Assembly: GCA_007128135.1 (NCBI GenBank)
Contig: SKYA01000006.1
Location: 1-64,000 of the forward strand
Direction: 5' to 3'
DNA: 64,000 bases
From: Paracoccaceae bacterium
GTDB lineage: Bacteria > Pseudomonadota > Alphaproteobacteria > Rhodobacterales > Rhodobacteraceae
Shown here: in pieces, positions 1-8,102 of the stretch
How positions within the stretch are numbered: the first letter of the stretch is position 1
How the letters are laid out: every line of letters starts with the position of its first letter
Program-made: the position numbers and the translations under genes
The notes under the pieces: model-generated
Told to the model about the DNA's origin: nothing
The model's database searches: none
What the model saw: only the letters and a program-made list of their open reading frames with translations

Positions 1-804
1 AATGCAGCCTGGGCCGAGGCGCAGTTCGGCCTGCTGGCCGAGGCGCTGGCCGAGGTTACGGGGGTCTCGATCATCGTGAAGAACGGCACGGGCCGCGCCC
101 GCGTGCTGGAAGGGCTGACCGAGGAGACCGTGCTGGGGCGAGGCACGCTTGACGGCCCGATTCCGGTGCAAATGAACGGCGCGACCTATCTGGCAGACCT
201 GATGGGCGGTCAGAAGACAGGGCTCTTCTTCGACCAGCGCGAGAACCACGCCTTCGCAGCCCGTCTGGCAAAGGGCGCGCGGGTGCTCGATGTGTTTTCC
301 CATGTCGGCGGCTTCGCGCTCGCGGCCCTTGCCGGCGGGGCCGAGCACGCGCTGGCCGTGGATAGTTCCGCCCCGGCGCTGGCGCTGGCCGAGGCAGGTG
401 CGCGCGCGAGCGGGGTGGAGACGAGATTTGACATCCGTCAGGGCGATGCCTTTGCCACGCTGGAATCGCTTGCGCAGGAAGGCAAGAGCTTCGATCTGGT
501 GGTCTGCGACCCGCCCGCCTTTGCCCCCAACAAGGATGCGCTGGCGGCAGGGCTGCGCGCCTATGAGCGCGTGGCGCGACTGGCAGCACCGCTGGTGGCA
601 CCCGGTGGCTATCTGGGGCTGTGCTCGTGCTCTCATGCTGCCGACCTGAGCGCCTTTCGTTCCGCGTCGGCGCGCGGGATCGGGCGCGCGGGCCGACGCG
701 GGCAGCTTATTCACACAGGCTTTGCCGGACCGGACCACCCCCAACTGCCACAACTGGCCGAAAGCGGCTATCTGAAGGCCGTGTTCTTCCGCCTCGCACC
801 ATGA
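1..804 (+). CDS. 23S rRNA m5C methyltransferase, RlmI-like (5' end outside window)
   Basis: The frame is open from base 1, so the N-terminal part (PUA domain in full-length RlmI proteins of about 390 aa) lies upstream of the window; 267 residues are visible. A GLFFDQRENH stretch precedes a class I SAM-binding fold (VLDVFSHVGGFAL), followed by the catalytic DPPAF motif near visible residue 170 and an SCS motif about 40 residues later, the arrangement of RlmI/RlmK-type rRNA cytosine-5 methyltransferases. It would use S-adenosylmethionine to methylate 23S rRNA in the cytoplasm. The exact target base is inferred only from the family. The stop codon overlaps the ATG of the PIN gene (ATGA), so the two are probably co-translated. 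Confidence 0.85.
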   Translation, partial: NAAWAEAQFGLLAEALAEVTGVSIIVKNGTGRARVLEGLTEETVLGRGTLDGPIPVQMNGATYLADLMGGQKTGLFFDQRENHAFAARLAKGARVLDVFSHVGGFALAALAGGAEHALAVDSSAPALALAEAGARASGVETRFDIRQGDAFATLESLAQEGKSFDLVVCDPPAFAPNKDALAAGLRAYERVARLAAPLVAPGGYLGLCSCSHAADLSAFRSASARGIGRAGRRGQLIHTGFAGPDHPQLPQLAESGYLKAVFFRLAP

Positions 805-1340
805 AGGCAGTTCTCGACGCCTGCGTGCTCTACCCGAACGTGCTGCGCGAGATCCTGTTGGGGGTCGCAGCGCAAAAGGGGTTTGCGCCGCTGTGGTCGG
901 CGCGGATCCTGGGCGAATGGCAACACGCAGCGGCGCGGCTGGGCCCCGAAGGCGCAGCGATCGCCAGCGGTGAGATCGCGCTGCTGCGCGCCGGGTGGCC
1001 CGGGGCCGAGATCGCCCCTGACGCTTGCCTCGAGGCGCGGCTCTGGCTGCCTGACCCGGCCGATGCCCATGTCCTCGCCACAGCCATCAGCGCAGGGGCG
1101 GAGCTCATCATCACATTAAACCTGCGCGACTTTCCCGCGCGCGCCCTGGTGGCCGAGGGCGTGCGGGCGCAATCTCCTGACGCCTTCCTGATGAGCCTCT
1201 GGCTGGAAGACCCGGAGCGCGTCGAGGCCTCGGTCCGGGCGGCCCATGCCCGGACCGAGGTCGCATCACGACGCGCGCAGGACCTGCGCGCGCTGTTGAA
1301 ACGGGCAAGGCTGCCGCGACTGGGCAAGGCGCTGTCCTGA
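801..1340 (+). CDS. PIN-domain protein (VapC-like nuclease fold)
   Basis: The protein has 179 residues. The start is the ATG overlapping the stop of the methyltransferase gene; an in-frame extension upstream would lie inside that gene and is rejected. The N-terminus MKAVLDACVLYP is typical of PIN domains, and candidate metal-binding acids are D6, E39, D88 (in PADAHVLATA) and D110 (in TLNLRDFP). PIN proteins are Mg-dependent ribonucleases, often toxins of VapBC pairs, but no small antitoxin gene adjoins it. The long helical C-terminal tail (from about residue 135) is more typical of stand-alone PIN proteins. Given the overlap with an rRNA methyltransferase gene, an RNA-processing role is possible; that is inference. 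Confidence 0.75.
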   Translation: MKAVLDACVLYPNVLREILLGVAAQKGFAPLWSARILGEWQHAAARLGPEGAAIASGEIALLRAGWPGAEIAPDACLEARLWLPDPADAHVLATAISAGAELIITLNLRDFPARALVAEGVRAQSPDAFLMSLWLEDPERVEASVRAAHARTEVASRRAQDLRALLKRARLPRLGKALS

Positions 1341-1548
1341 TTTCGGACAGCGATGGGGTCGGATCTTCCTGCCCGCCGAACAGGGGGAGTAGCGGGGCGC
1401 TAACTCCGCTTGTTGTCCGGGAATGTTGACGGCTGCTTCTTGTCACGGGCAACGCGCCACTTGAGGATGACGGGCACGGCGCTGACCCGCATGCCTCTCG
1501 ATCTGATGGCATGCAGGCTGTCGCCATTGCGGAGGTCGTCGCCCTTTG

Positions 1549-1612
1549 TGGCCTGCTGCCGGTTTCGTGGACACGAAGATAAGATTGTGGCCATGGAATC
1601 GGCAGCAGGCCA
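1549..1612. repeat. 13-bp inverted repeat enclosing a second palindrome
   Basis: TGGCCTGCTGCCG at 1549-1561 is perfectly complementary to CGGCAGCAGGCCA at 1600-1612. The interval contains TTCGTG-GA-CACGAA at 1564-1577. It lies directly 3' of the ubiK stop on the minus strand and could act as a transcript-end hairpin for ubiK, although no T-run follows. The GGACAC core also recalls ends of some insertion sequences, so a transposon relic is an alternative. The rest of the 1341-1614 spacer holds no gene I can support. Confidence 0.45.
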
Positions 1613-1614
1613 GG

Positions 1615-1866
1615 TCAGACGTCTTTCGCCGCCGCTTCCAGTGCCGCGACCCGCGCCTTCAGCGCCTCGTTTTCTTCGCGGGCCTTCTGGGCCATGGCGC
1701 GCACGGCATCGAATTCCTCGCGCGTGACAAGGTCGCGATCGGCCAGCCAGCGGTCCATGAGGCTCTTGACGGCGGTCTCGGCCTCGGTCCGCGCGCCCTG
1801 CGCCACGCCCATCGCATTGGTCATCAGTTGCGAGACATCGTCAAGGAAACGGTTGCGGGTCTGCAT
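1615..1866 (-). CDS. ubiK: UbiK-family ubiquinone biosynthesis accessory factor (YqiC/BMFP)
   Basis: An 83-residue, charged, helix-rich protein: MQTRNRFLDDVSQLMTNAMG at the start, then an amphipathic middle and a C-terminal coiled coil (EENEALKARVAALE). This is the layout of the membrane fusogenic BMFP/UbiK family, which forms trimers and helps the aerobic ubiquinone hydroxylases assemble in proteobacteria. The internal ATG at 1866 matches the family's usual length; an upstream in-frame extension of 16 residues is unlikely. The gene is divergent from lgt, and a good sigma-70-like promoter lies 33-61 bases upstream. Confidence 0.8.
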   Translation of the reverse strand: MQTRNRFLDDVSQLMTNAMGVAQGARTEAETAVKSLMDRWLADRDLVTREEFDAVRAMAQKAREENEALKARVAALEAAAKDV

Positions 1867-1898
1867 CGGCCTGGCCTTTCGGTATAATGCTTTCCTCC

Positions 1899-1927
1899 TA
1901 TATGTGACCGGCACTCTGGAAACTCAA
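1899..1927 (-). promoter_or_regulatory. Predicted promoter of ubiK
   Basis: Reading the minus strand, TTGAGT (1927-1922) and CATATA (1904-1899) are separated by exactly 17 bases, followed by AGGAGGAAAG. This is a near-consensus sigma-70 layout pointing at ubiK. Prediction from sequence only. Confidence 0.5.
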
Positions 1928-1989
1928 GGTTGACTTCCCCTGCCCGACCGCGCCAGACAGTCGCAACCCCCCTCATCCTGTGCGGTGCG

Positions 1990-2886
1990 ATGACCCCTCT
2001 TGCCATTCTCTTCCCCGATCTCAATCCCGAGATCTTCTCCATCGATATCGGCGGCGTCTCCCTTGCGCTGCGCTGGTATGCCCTGGCCTATGTCACGGGC
2101 TTCCTTGTCGGGTGGTGGATTGTCTATCGGCTGATGAACCGCCCCGGGCTCTGGCCCGGCGAGACTGCCCCGATGGAGCCTGCCCGCGTGGAGGGTCTGC
2201 TCACCCATGTCATAATTGGTGTGATCCTCGGCGGGCGGCTGGGCTATGTGCTGTTTTACCAGCCGGGCTATTACCTGGGCAATCCCGCCGAGATCCTGCG
2301 CATCTGGGAAGGCGGCATGTCCTTTCATGGCGGCTTTGCCGGGGTGATCGTCGCCGGGCTGATCTTCTGTCGCCGTCACGCAATCCCGGCGCTGCAGGTG
2401 GCCGATGCCATGGCCCTGGTGGCACCCATCGGAATCGGGCTGGGGCGGGTGTCGAATTTCATCAATGCCGAACTCTGGGGACGGCCCACCACGATGCCCT
2501 GGGGCGTGGTCTTTCCGGGACCGCAGGCGCAGACCTGCCCCTGGGACTGGGCCGGGCCAGTATGCGCGCGACATCCCACACAGCTTTACGAGGCTGCTCT
2601 CGAAGGCGCGCTGCTCTTTGCCGTGCTGGCATGGCTGGTCTGGCGGCGGGGCTGGCTGAAAAGACCGGGCGCCGTGACAGGTGTCTTTGTCGCAGGCTAC
2701 GGGCTGGGGCGATTCGTGGTCGAGTTCTTCCGCCAACCGGATGCGCAATTCATGACGCCGGACAACCCGCTTGGCCATGTGCTGGCCCTTGGGCCACTGG
2801 GGGTGACCATGGGCCAGGTGCTCTCGCTGCCGATGATCCTTGCCGGACTGTTCCTGATCATCCGGCATCGCCGCCAGGCGGCATGA
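1990..2886 (+). CDS. lgt: Prolipoprotein diacylglyceryl transferase
   Basis: This inner-membrane enzyme transfers diacylglycerol from phosphatidylglycerol to the lipobox cysteine of prolipoproteins, the first step of lipoprotein maturation. The 298-residue protein has several membrane segments, the FHGGFAG motif at about residue 112 and the Lgt signature [16 protein letters not shown] near residue 150. The ATG at 1990 ([14 protein letters not shown]) matches the family N-terminus; a TTG-initiated extension from 1930 is less likely. Its stop overlaps the start of the midA-like gene (ATGA), forming a three-gene operon common in related bacteria. Confidence 0.95.
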   Translation: MTPLAILFPDLNPEIFSIDIGGVSLALRWYALAYVTGFLVGWWIVYRLMNRPGLWPGETAPMEPARVEGLLTHVIIGVILGGRLGYVLFYQPGYYLGNPAEILRIWEGGMSFHGGFAGVIVAGLIFCRRHAIPALQVADAMALVAPIGIGLGRVSNFINAELWGRPTTMPWGVVFPGPQAQTCPWDWAGPVCARHPTQLYEAALEGALLFAVLAWLVWRRGWLKRPGAVTGVFVAGYGLGRFVVEFFRQPDAQFMTPDNPLGHVLALGPLGVTMGQVLSLPMILAGLFLIIRHRRQAA

Positions 2887-3947
2887 GCGCGCTCAGGGCA
2901 TCTCTGCTGCGCCAGATCCGGGCGCAGGGACCGATCAGCGTCGCAGACTACATGACCCAGTGCCTGCTGCATCCGAAGCACGGCTATTATGCCACGCGCG
3001 ACCCGCTGGGCGCAGCGGGCGATTTCACAACGGCCCCCGAGATCAGCCAGATGTTCGGCGAGGTAATCGGGCTTCTGCTGGCACAGGTCTGGCTGGACCA
3101 GGGTGCTCCCGCCGGCTTCACACTGGCCGAACTCGGACCCGGTCGCGGCACGTTGATGGCAGACGCGCTGCGCGCCACAGCCCGCGTTCCGGGCTTTCAC
3201 GCGGCGCTGCGCCTGCATCTGGTCGAGGCGTCGCCCCCCCTGCGCGCGGCGCAGGCCGCACGCCTGGAGGCCTTCGCGCCCATCTGGCATGACAGCGCCG
3301 ACACGCTGCCCGATCAGCCGCTCCTGCTCATCGCCAACGAGTTTTTCGACGCGCTGCCCATCCGCCAGTTCCTGCGTCAGGGCGCAGGCTGGGCCGAACG
3401 GATGATCGGGGCCGAGAGCGACGATCTGGTGCTGGGACTCGCCCCTCCTGCCCCGCTCGCCACCCTTGCCCGTCGGCTGGACGACACGCAGGAAGGCCAG
3501 ATCGTCGAGACCTGCGCCCCGGCGCAGCCGGTGATCGAGGCCATCCGCCGCCGCATCGTCGCGCATGGCGGTTTCGCCCTGATCGTGGATTATGGCGACT
3601 GGCGCAGCCAGGGCGACACGCTGCAGGCTTTGCGCGCGCATCGCCACGACGACCCGCTCGCGCATCCGGGCGAGGCCGATCTTACCGCCCATGTCGATTT
3701 CGAGGCGCTCGCCGAAGCCGCACGGCCCCTGCGCGCCACAGAACTGACGCCGCAGGGGGTGCTGCTGGAGCGGCTTGGCATCACGGCCCGCGCCGAGGCA
3801 CTTGCCCGAAGCCTGAGCGGCTCAGAACTCGAGAGCCATATCGCCGCCCATCGGCGCTTGACGCACCCGGGCGAAATGGGTCACCTGTTCAAAGCACTGG
3901 GGCTTTACCCTGCGACGGCCCCGCCCCCGCCTGGATTTGACGCATGA
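2883..3947 (+). CDS. MidA/NDUFAF7-family SAM-dependent methyltransferase
   Basis: The 354-residue protein starts [20 protein letters not shown]. It contains [21 protein letters not shown], the hallmark of the MidA/NDUFAF7 family (DUF185), and the SAM-binding [12 protein letters not shown] near residue 85. Mitochondrial NDUFAF7 dimethylates an arginine of the complex I 49-kDa subunit during assembly; bacterial members are presumed protein arginine methyltransferases, but the target here is inferred. It overlaps lgt upstream and the pgeF-like gene downstream, both by ATGA, implying translational coupling. Confidence 0.88.
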   Translation: MSALRASLLRQIRAQGPISVADYMTQCLLHPKHGYYATRDPLGAAGDFTTAPEISQMFGEVIGLLLAQVWLDQGAPAGFTLAELGPGRGTLMADALRATARVPGFHAALRLHLVEASPPLRAAQAARLEAFAPIWHDSADTLPDQPLLLIANEFFDALPIRQFLRQGAGWAERMIGAESDDLVLGLAPPAPLATLARRLDDTQEGQIVETCAPAQPVIEAIRRRIVAHGGFALIVDYGDWRSQGDTLQALRAHRHDDPLAHPGEADLTAHVDFEALAEAARPLRATELTPQGVLLERLGITARAEALARSLSGSELESHIAAHRRLTHPGEMGHLFKALGLYPATAPPPPGFDA

Positions 3948-4708
3948 CGCTGGAGATCCTGACCGCCGACACACTCTCTCCGCTGCGCCACGGCTTCTTT
4001 ACCCGGCGCGGAGGCGCCTCGTCGGGGATCTTTGCCGGACTGAACTGCGGTGTCGGCTCCAGCGACCAGAGCGCCACGGTCCGCATGAACCGCGCACGCG
4101 TGGCCGAAGCAATGGAGGTCGCACCGCAGGCGCTTGTCACCATCCGCCAGACCCATTCACCCGATGTGGTGACGCTGTCAGGGCCAGCCGAGCCCGGCGC
4201 CCCTTGCCCCGAGGGTGACGCGATGGTCACGGCCACGCCCGGCGTCGCACTGGGGATCCTGACCGCCGATTGCCAGCCCGTGCTGTTTGCCGACACCGAG
4301 GCGCGGGTGATCGGCGCGGCCCATGCCGGCTGGCGCGGGGCGCTCGACGGGGTGCTGGAGAATACCCTTGACGCCATGGAGCACCTTGGCGCGTCCCGCG
4401 CGCGCATCCGTGCCGTGATCGGCCCCTGCATCAGCCAGCGCGCCTATGAGGTCGGACAGGAATTTCTGGAGACCTTTCTCGACGAGGACCCCGCGCATGG
4501 ACGCTTCTTCATCAACGGCGTCGCGGGAAAATACCAGTTCGACCTGGTCGGGTTCGGCCTTGCGCGGTTGCGCGGGGCCGGAGTTGCCGAGGCGCAGTGG
4601 ACCGGGCATTGCACCTATGACGACCCGGCCCGCTTCTACTCCTACCGACGTTCGGTCCATGACGGACAGGCCGATTACGGGCGGCTGATCTCGGTCATCC
4701 GCCTCTAG
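3944..4708 (+). CDS. pgeF: Polyphenol oxidase / purine nucleoside phosphorylase family (PgeF/YfiH, LACC1-like)
   Basis: The 254-residue protein begins [24 protein letters not shown] and carries LTADCQPVL and HAAHAGWRGAL, the conserved cysteine/histidine motifs of the YfiH/LACC1 family. E. coli members are credited with editing misincorporated L-Ser in peptidoglycan precursors, and others show adenosine deaminase/phosphorylase activity; the physiological role here is not settled by sequence. It is the last gene of the lgt operon, starting in the stop codon of the midA-like gene. Confidence 0.88.
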   Translation: MTLEILTADTLSPLRHGFFTRRGGASSGIFAGLNCGVGSSDQSATVRMNRARVAEAMEVAPQALVTIRQTHSPDVVTLSGPAEPGAPCPEGDAMVTATPGVALGILTADCQPVLFADTEARVIGAAHAGWRGALDGVLENTLDAMEHLGASRARIRAVIGPCISQRAYEVGQEFLETFLDEDPAHGRFFINGVAGKYQFDLVGFGLARLRGAGVAEAQWTGHCTYDDPARFYSYRRSVHDGQADYGRLISVIRL

Positions 4709-4852
4709 GCCCTGCCCTCGCCGCCCGGCCGTCCCGAGCCAGGCGCGAAATGGCCCCGCATTCTCCCCGAACCTGCCCCAGTCACGCCCGAATCCGCCGC
4801 CATAGTCGTCTCAAGCAGTCAGAATGCACTGTTCAGCCGGAAGGAAGATGAC

Positions 4853-4999
4853 ATGCAGAGCAGGGTGCAGAAGCGCTGGATCACCAACCTGATCCTCGAG
4901 GCCGAACGCGACATGCCCGCGCTGCCCTGGACGCGGGCAGCAAAACGGGCGCGGCGGATCGACCATCTCGGAGGGCAGGCGCGGGTCGCCTGTGTCTAA
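4853..4999 (+). CDS. Small conserved-type hypothetical protein, 48 aa
   Basis: A 48-codon gene with a good ribosome site (GGAAGGAAG, 4 bases before ATG). The product starts MQSRVQKRWITNLILEAE and contains DMPALPWTRAAKRARR, a basic sequence resembling small proteins I recall from other Rhodobacteraceae. No signal peptide or membrane segment is seen. It lies alone between pgeF and a plus-strand terminator at 5104-5130, so it may be the only coding part of its transcript. The function is unknown; the family resemblance is from memory. Confidence 0.6.
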   Translation: MQSRVQKRWITNLILEAERDMPALPWTRAAKRARRIDHLGGQARVACV

Positions 5000-5041
5000 G
5001 AGGGTCGGTGTGCCCCCGGGGCACGCCCCCGTGAACAGGAA

Positions 5042-5061
5042 GCTGGCGCCGTAGCGCCAGC
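5042..5061. repeat. Perfect 8-bp hairpin GCTGGCGC-CGTA-GCGCCAGC
   Basis: A perfect stem with a 4-base loop 42 bases after the small gene, directly followed by the short palindrome CTGAAATCAG (5062-5071) and a run of seven A. It has no T-run on the plus strand, so it is not a classical terminator there. It may be part of a structured 3' untranslated region or a small RNA ending at the 5104-5130 terminator. Confidence 0.4.
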
Positions 5062-5103
5062 CTGAAATCAGAAAAAAAGCCGCTGTTTGTTGTAAGCGGT
5101 GAT

Positions 5104-5130
5104 GGGCGCTCTTTGCAGAGCGCCCTTTTT
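5104..5130 (+). terminator. Rho-independent terminator
   Basis: GGGCGCTCT-TTGC-AGAGCGCCC, a perfect 9-bp stem, is followed by TTTTT. It is oriented to end plus-strand transcription, presumably from the pgeF/small-gene side, and lies 20 bases before the 3' end of the opposing hsp20 gene. Confidence 0.8.
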
Positions 5131-5150
5131 CTGCTGCGGCGAAACGCCTG

Positions 5151-5627
5151 TCAGGCGGCCTCGGGGGTAGAGCGCCCCTCCACCAGCTTGCTGCCGTCTT
5201 TTGGCTTCGTCTCGATGGCGATCTGGCGCGGCTTGAGCGCCTCGGGCAATTCGCGCGCAAGTTCGATATGCAGCATGCCATCGAGATGGCTTGCGCCCGT
5301 CACGCGCACATGGTCGGCCAGATGGAAACGGCGCTCGAAGGCACGCGTGGCGATGCCGCGATGCAGGAAAGTGCGATCACTCTCGTCCTCGGAACTCCGT
5401 CCGGCAACGACCAGCGCGTTCTCCTTGACCTCGACACTGAGATCATCAGCCGGGAAGCCGGCAACGGCAATCGAGATGCGATAGGCATTCTCGTCGGTCT
5501 TCTCGATATTGTAGGGCGGGTAGCTTGGCGCCTGCAGGTCGGCAGAGAGCACGCGGTCAAGCATGTCGGCCATCCGGTCGAAACCGATCGTGGCACGATA
5601 GAGCGGGGCAGGATCAAAACGACGCAT
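5151..5627 (-). CDS. Small heat-shock protein, Hsp20/alpha-crystallin family
   Basis: An ATP-independent holdase that binds unfolding proteins. The 158-residue product starts MRRFDPAPLYRATIGFDRM, as IbpA/HspA-type alphaproteobacterial proteins do. An alpha-crystallin domain follows (YPPYNIEKTDENAYRIS through GAFERRF-like beta strands, here RAFERRFHL), then a C-terminal extension. I chose the second ATG because GGAGG lies 6 bases before it; the first ATG (5633) abuts the Shine-Dalgarno. The upstream leader contains a nested inverted repeat (5686-5761). Confidence 0.9.
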   Translation of the reverse strand: MRRFDPAPLYRATIGFDRMADMLDRVLSADLQAPSYPPYNIEKTDENAYRISIAVAGFPADDLSVEVKENALVVAGRSSEDESDRTFLHRGIATRAFERRFHLADHVRVTGASHLDGMLHIELARELPEALKPRQIAIETKPKDGSKLVEGRSTPEAA

Positions 5628-5685
5628 CAGCATCCTCCATTTGAAGCGATACAGGTTGAGGCGCCTTCCATTCCGGACAGGCGCG

Positions 5686-5761
5686 GTCTTGACTGTGACG
5701 GGTCCATAGATTGGCCCCCGTCACGGAGTCAGGTGGGAATTGTGCCTGCCGCTGTCAAGAC
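5686..5761 (-). promoter_or_regulatory. Nested inverted repeats upstream of hsp20
   Basis: GTCTTGAC (5686-5693) pairs with GTCAAGAC (5754-5761), and inside it GTGACGGG (5695-5702) pairs with CCCGTCAC (5717-5724). The outer arm read on the minus strand includes CTTGACA, compatible with a -35 element of a heat-shock or housekeeping promoter. The structure could be a DNA operator or, if transcribed, a folded leader 68-134 bases upstream of the start codon. Confidence 0.35.
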
Positions 5762-5822
5762 CCGGCGCAGGCCAGAAATACAGCATGAAGATCATCATAC
5801 AAGATTATGAAAACAAAAGATT

Positions 5823-6653
5823 TCAAGGACGCAGGAAGCGTGCCCCGCCGCCACTGCTCATCTGGCGCGGGGCATCGGTCTGCGCCAGCGGGGCCTGGAT
5901 GAAACGGCGGTCAGACGTATCGAGCGCGGTGCGCAACACGTCCAGACGCGGACCCAGCGACACGCCCAGCGACACATCCTGCAAGCTGCCATCCACCTGC
6001 CCGCGCCCCATGGCCGAGACCACCGAGACGATATGCGCCCGCCCGTGCGAGAAGGCAAAGACCGGCGCACCGCTCGATCCGAAATCGACCGAACAAGACA
6101 TCATCAGTACCCCGCTGCGGTCACGCTCGATGACGCGGCAGCGTTCCTGCAACGAGGGCGCATCGGCCCGCCCGCGCCCGTAAGAGACCACACCCACCTG
6201 ATCGCCGCTGCGCGGCTCGGAATAGACGGCGAAAGGCGTCACGCCGCGCGTACGGATCGGATGGGTCAGTTCCAGCAGCGCCAGATCATGGGCGACATTG
6301 TCGATACCCGCACCGCCGGTCGGATTGTAGCGCGGATAGACCACCGAGCGCAGCACCTGCCCTTCGGCGGCTGCCCGTCCGTTTCGCCAGCCCGCGCGAA
6401 ACACCAGTTCCGAATCGGCAAAGCGCCGTCCGGTATCCTTGTCGAACAGGCAATGCGCGGCCGTCAGCACCAGTTTTTCGGAAATCAGCGCACCGGTGCA
6501 GAAACCCTGGCTGCCGATATCGATGCGACCGACAGCCTCCCAGCCCTGCACCTGCAACCCGCTTTCCAGCGACTCGAGCGGCCTGTCCGCACTCTGGCCC
6601 AGCGCGGCAGAGGCGAGTCCCACAAGAAAGGCAAGGGCAAGCGGCAAGTGCAT
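5823..6653 (-). CDS. Secreted trypsin-like serine protease
   Basis: A 276-residue protein with a signal peptide (MHLPLALAFLVGLASAALGQ), so it is likely periplasmic or secreted. The S1/V8-type catalytic triad is visible: H67 in LTAAHC, D123 in HDLALLEL and S194 in FGSSGAPV. A cysteine pair near F51-C52/C68 fits the usual disulfide beside the active histidine. The ATG at 6653 is preferred because it begins the signal peptide and has GGAGATC upstream. The substrate is unknown. The neighbours (hsp20, glcF) do not suggest an operon. Confidence 0.88.
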   Translation of the reverse strand: MHLPLALAFLVGLASAALGQSADRPLESLESGLQVQGWEAVGRIDIGSQGFCTGALISEKLVLTAAHCLFDKDTGRRFADSELVFRAGWRNGRAAAEGQVLRSVVYPRYNPTGGAGIDNVAHDLALLELTHPIRTRGVTPFAVYSEPRSGDQVGVVSYGRGRADAPSLQERCRVIERDRSGVLMMSCSVDFGSSGAPVFAFSHGRAHIVSVVSAMGRGQVDGSLQDVSLGVSLGPRLDVLRTALDTSDRRFIQAPLAQTDAPRQMSSGGGARFLRP

Positions 6654-6779
6654 GGCGATCTCCGGTCGGCTTGCGCTCCGGTTACCGTGCCACTGTGGCA
6701 GCATGATGGCCCAAGCATGACCGCACGGGGCAACATCCCGCCAGGATGCGCCCCGTCGGGCACGCGATACGTCACCGGA

Positions 6780-8096
6780 TCATGCGCCTGCGCGCAACTC
6801 CGGCAGGTCAGCCTCGATCAATGCGCGCGGAACGGGCCCGCCCGTGGCCCAGTCCAGAAGTTCGACAGTATGCACCACCGGCACCTTCGTGCCCGTCCCG
6901 ATCTGCATCATGCAGCCAATATTCCCGGCCGCAATCACATCGGGCGTGCGGGCTTCGAGTGTCGCCACCTTGCGCGCCTTGAGTTCCTGCGACAGCGCGG
7001 GTTGCATCAGGTTATAGGTCCCTGCCGATCCGCAGCACAGGTGGCTGTCCTTCGGCTCCACCACCTCGAAGCCTGCACGTTTCAGCAGTTCCTTGGGATA
7101 GGTCTTGATCTGCTGGCCATGCTGAAGCGAGCAGGCGGCATGATAGGCGACCTTCAGCGCTTTCCTGTCACCCTTCGGCAGGTCGAGTTTCATCAGGATC
7201 TCGCTCACATCCATGGCAATCGCAGCCACGGCGCTCGCCTCTTCCGCCAGCGCCTCGGTGCGGAACATGTGCCCGTAATCCTTCACTGTCGTCCCGCAGC
7301 CCGAGGTGTTGATGACAACCGCATCCAGCCCCTCGTCCTGCATCTCGCGCCACCAGGCGCGGATATTCCTGGCGGCCGTGGCGTGGCTTTCCCGTGTCTT
7401 GCCCATGTGATGGGTGAGCGCGCCGCAACAGCCCTGCCCCTCGGCAATCACAACCTCCGCGCCAAGCCGCCGCAGCAGACGGATGGTCGCGTCATTGATG
7501 TCGGTATTCAGCGCCCGCTGCGCACAGCCTGTCATCAGCGCCACGCGCATCTTCTTCTTGCCGATCGGCGCAAAGACCTGGGGGTCATCGTTGCGGCTGA
7601 CCGGCGGGATGTGCCTGGGCGCCATCTCCAGCATCGCGCGCAGCCGCGCATCCGGCATCAGCCGGGCAAAGGGCCGCCCGATCTTCGCGCCCAGCAGCGC
7701 CAGGCGAAAGCGGGTCGGATAGGGCAGGATCTGCGCCAGTGTCCAGCGCAGCACGCGCTCGAAGAGCGGGCGCTTGTAGGTCTGTTCGATATACTCGCGC
7801 GCGTGATCGACCAGATGCATATAATGCACCCCCGAGGGGCAGGTGGTCATGCAGGCAAGGCAGGACAGGCAGCGATCGATATGCTTGACCGTCTTCGCAT
7901 CCGCCGGCCGGCCCTTCTCGAGCATGTCCTTGATCAGATAGATCCGCCCGCGCGGGCTGTCGAGTTCATCCCCGAGCACCTGATAGGTCGGGCAGGTGGC
8001 CGTGCAGAAGCCGCAATGCACGCAACTGCGCAACACCTCGTTCGAACGCTGGATGGCAGGGTCCTGCAATTGCTCCGGTGTGAATGTCGTCTGCAT
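6780..8096 (-). CDS. glcF: Glycolate oxidase iron-sulfur subunit
   Basis: A 438-residue protein with two 4Fe-4S motifs near the N-terminus (CGFCTATCP and CLSCLACMTTCP). Two CCG domains typical of GlcF/GlpC proteins follow, with GQGCCGAL and SHLCCGSAGTYN. It passes electrons from GlcDE-bound FAD to the membrane quinone pool while glycolate is oxidised to glyoxylate. It is the last gene of glcD-glcE-glcF on the minus strand, starting 6 bases after glcE. Confidence 0.95.
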   Translation of the reverse strand: MQTTFTPEQLQDPAIQRSNEVLRSCVHCGFCTATCPTYQVLGDELDSPRGRIYLIKDMLEKGRPADAKTVKHIDRCLSCLACMTTCPSGVHYMHLVDHAREYIEQTYKRPLFERVLRWTLAQILPYPTRFRLALLGAKIGRPFARLMPDARLRAMLEMAPRHIPPVSRNDDPQVFAPIGKKKMRVALMTGCAQRALNTDINDATIRLLRRLGAEVVIAEGQGCCGALTHHMGKTRESHATAARNIRAWWREMQDEGLDAVVINTSGCGTTVKDYGHMFRTEALAEEASAVAAIAMDVSEILMKLDLPKGDRKALKVAYHAACSLQHGQQIKTYPKELLKRAGFEVVEPKDSHLCCGSAGTYNLMQPALSQELKARKVATLEARTPDVIAAGNIGCMMQIGTGTKVPVVHTVELLDWATGGPVPRALIEADLPELRAGA

Positions 8097-8102
8097 CTCG
8101 CC

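Noticed and set aside
1341..1614. Possible transposase fragment near 1560-1600
   Set aside because: The GGACAC-type core hints at an insertion-sequence end, but no transposase residues or target duplication can be read, so only the inverted repeat is reported.
1867..1914. 16-residue N-terminal extension of ubiK
   Set aside because: It would run through the predicted promoter and Shine-Dalgarno (AGGAGG); relatives start at MQTRNR-like sequences.
4811..5281. Minus-strand frame spanning the small gene and the hsp20 3' end
   Set aside because: It crosses a terminator hairpin and the hsp20 coding end, has no ribosome site and no family resemblance.
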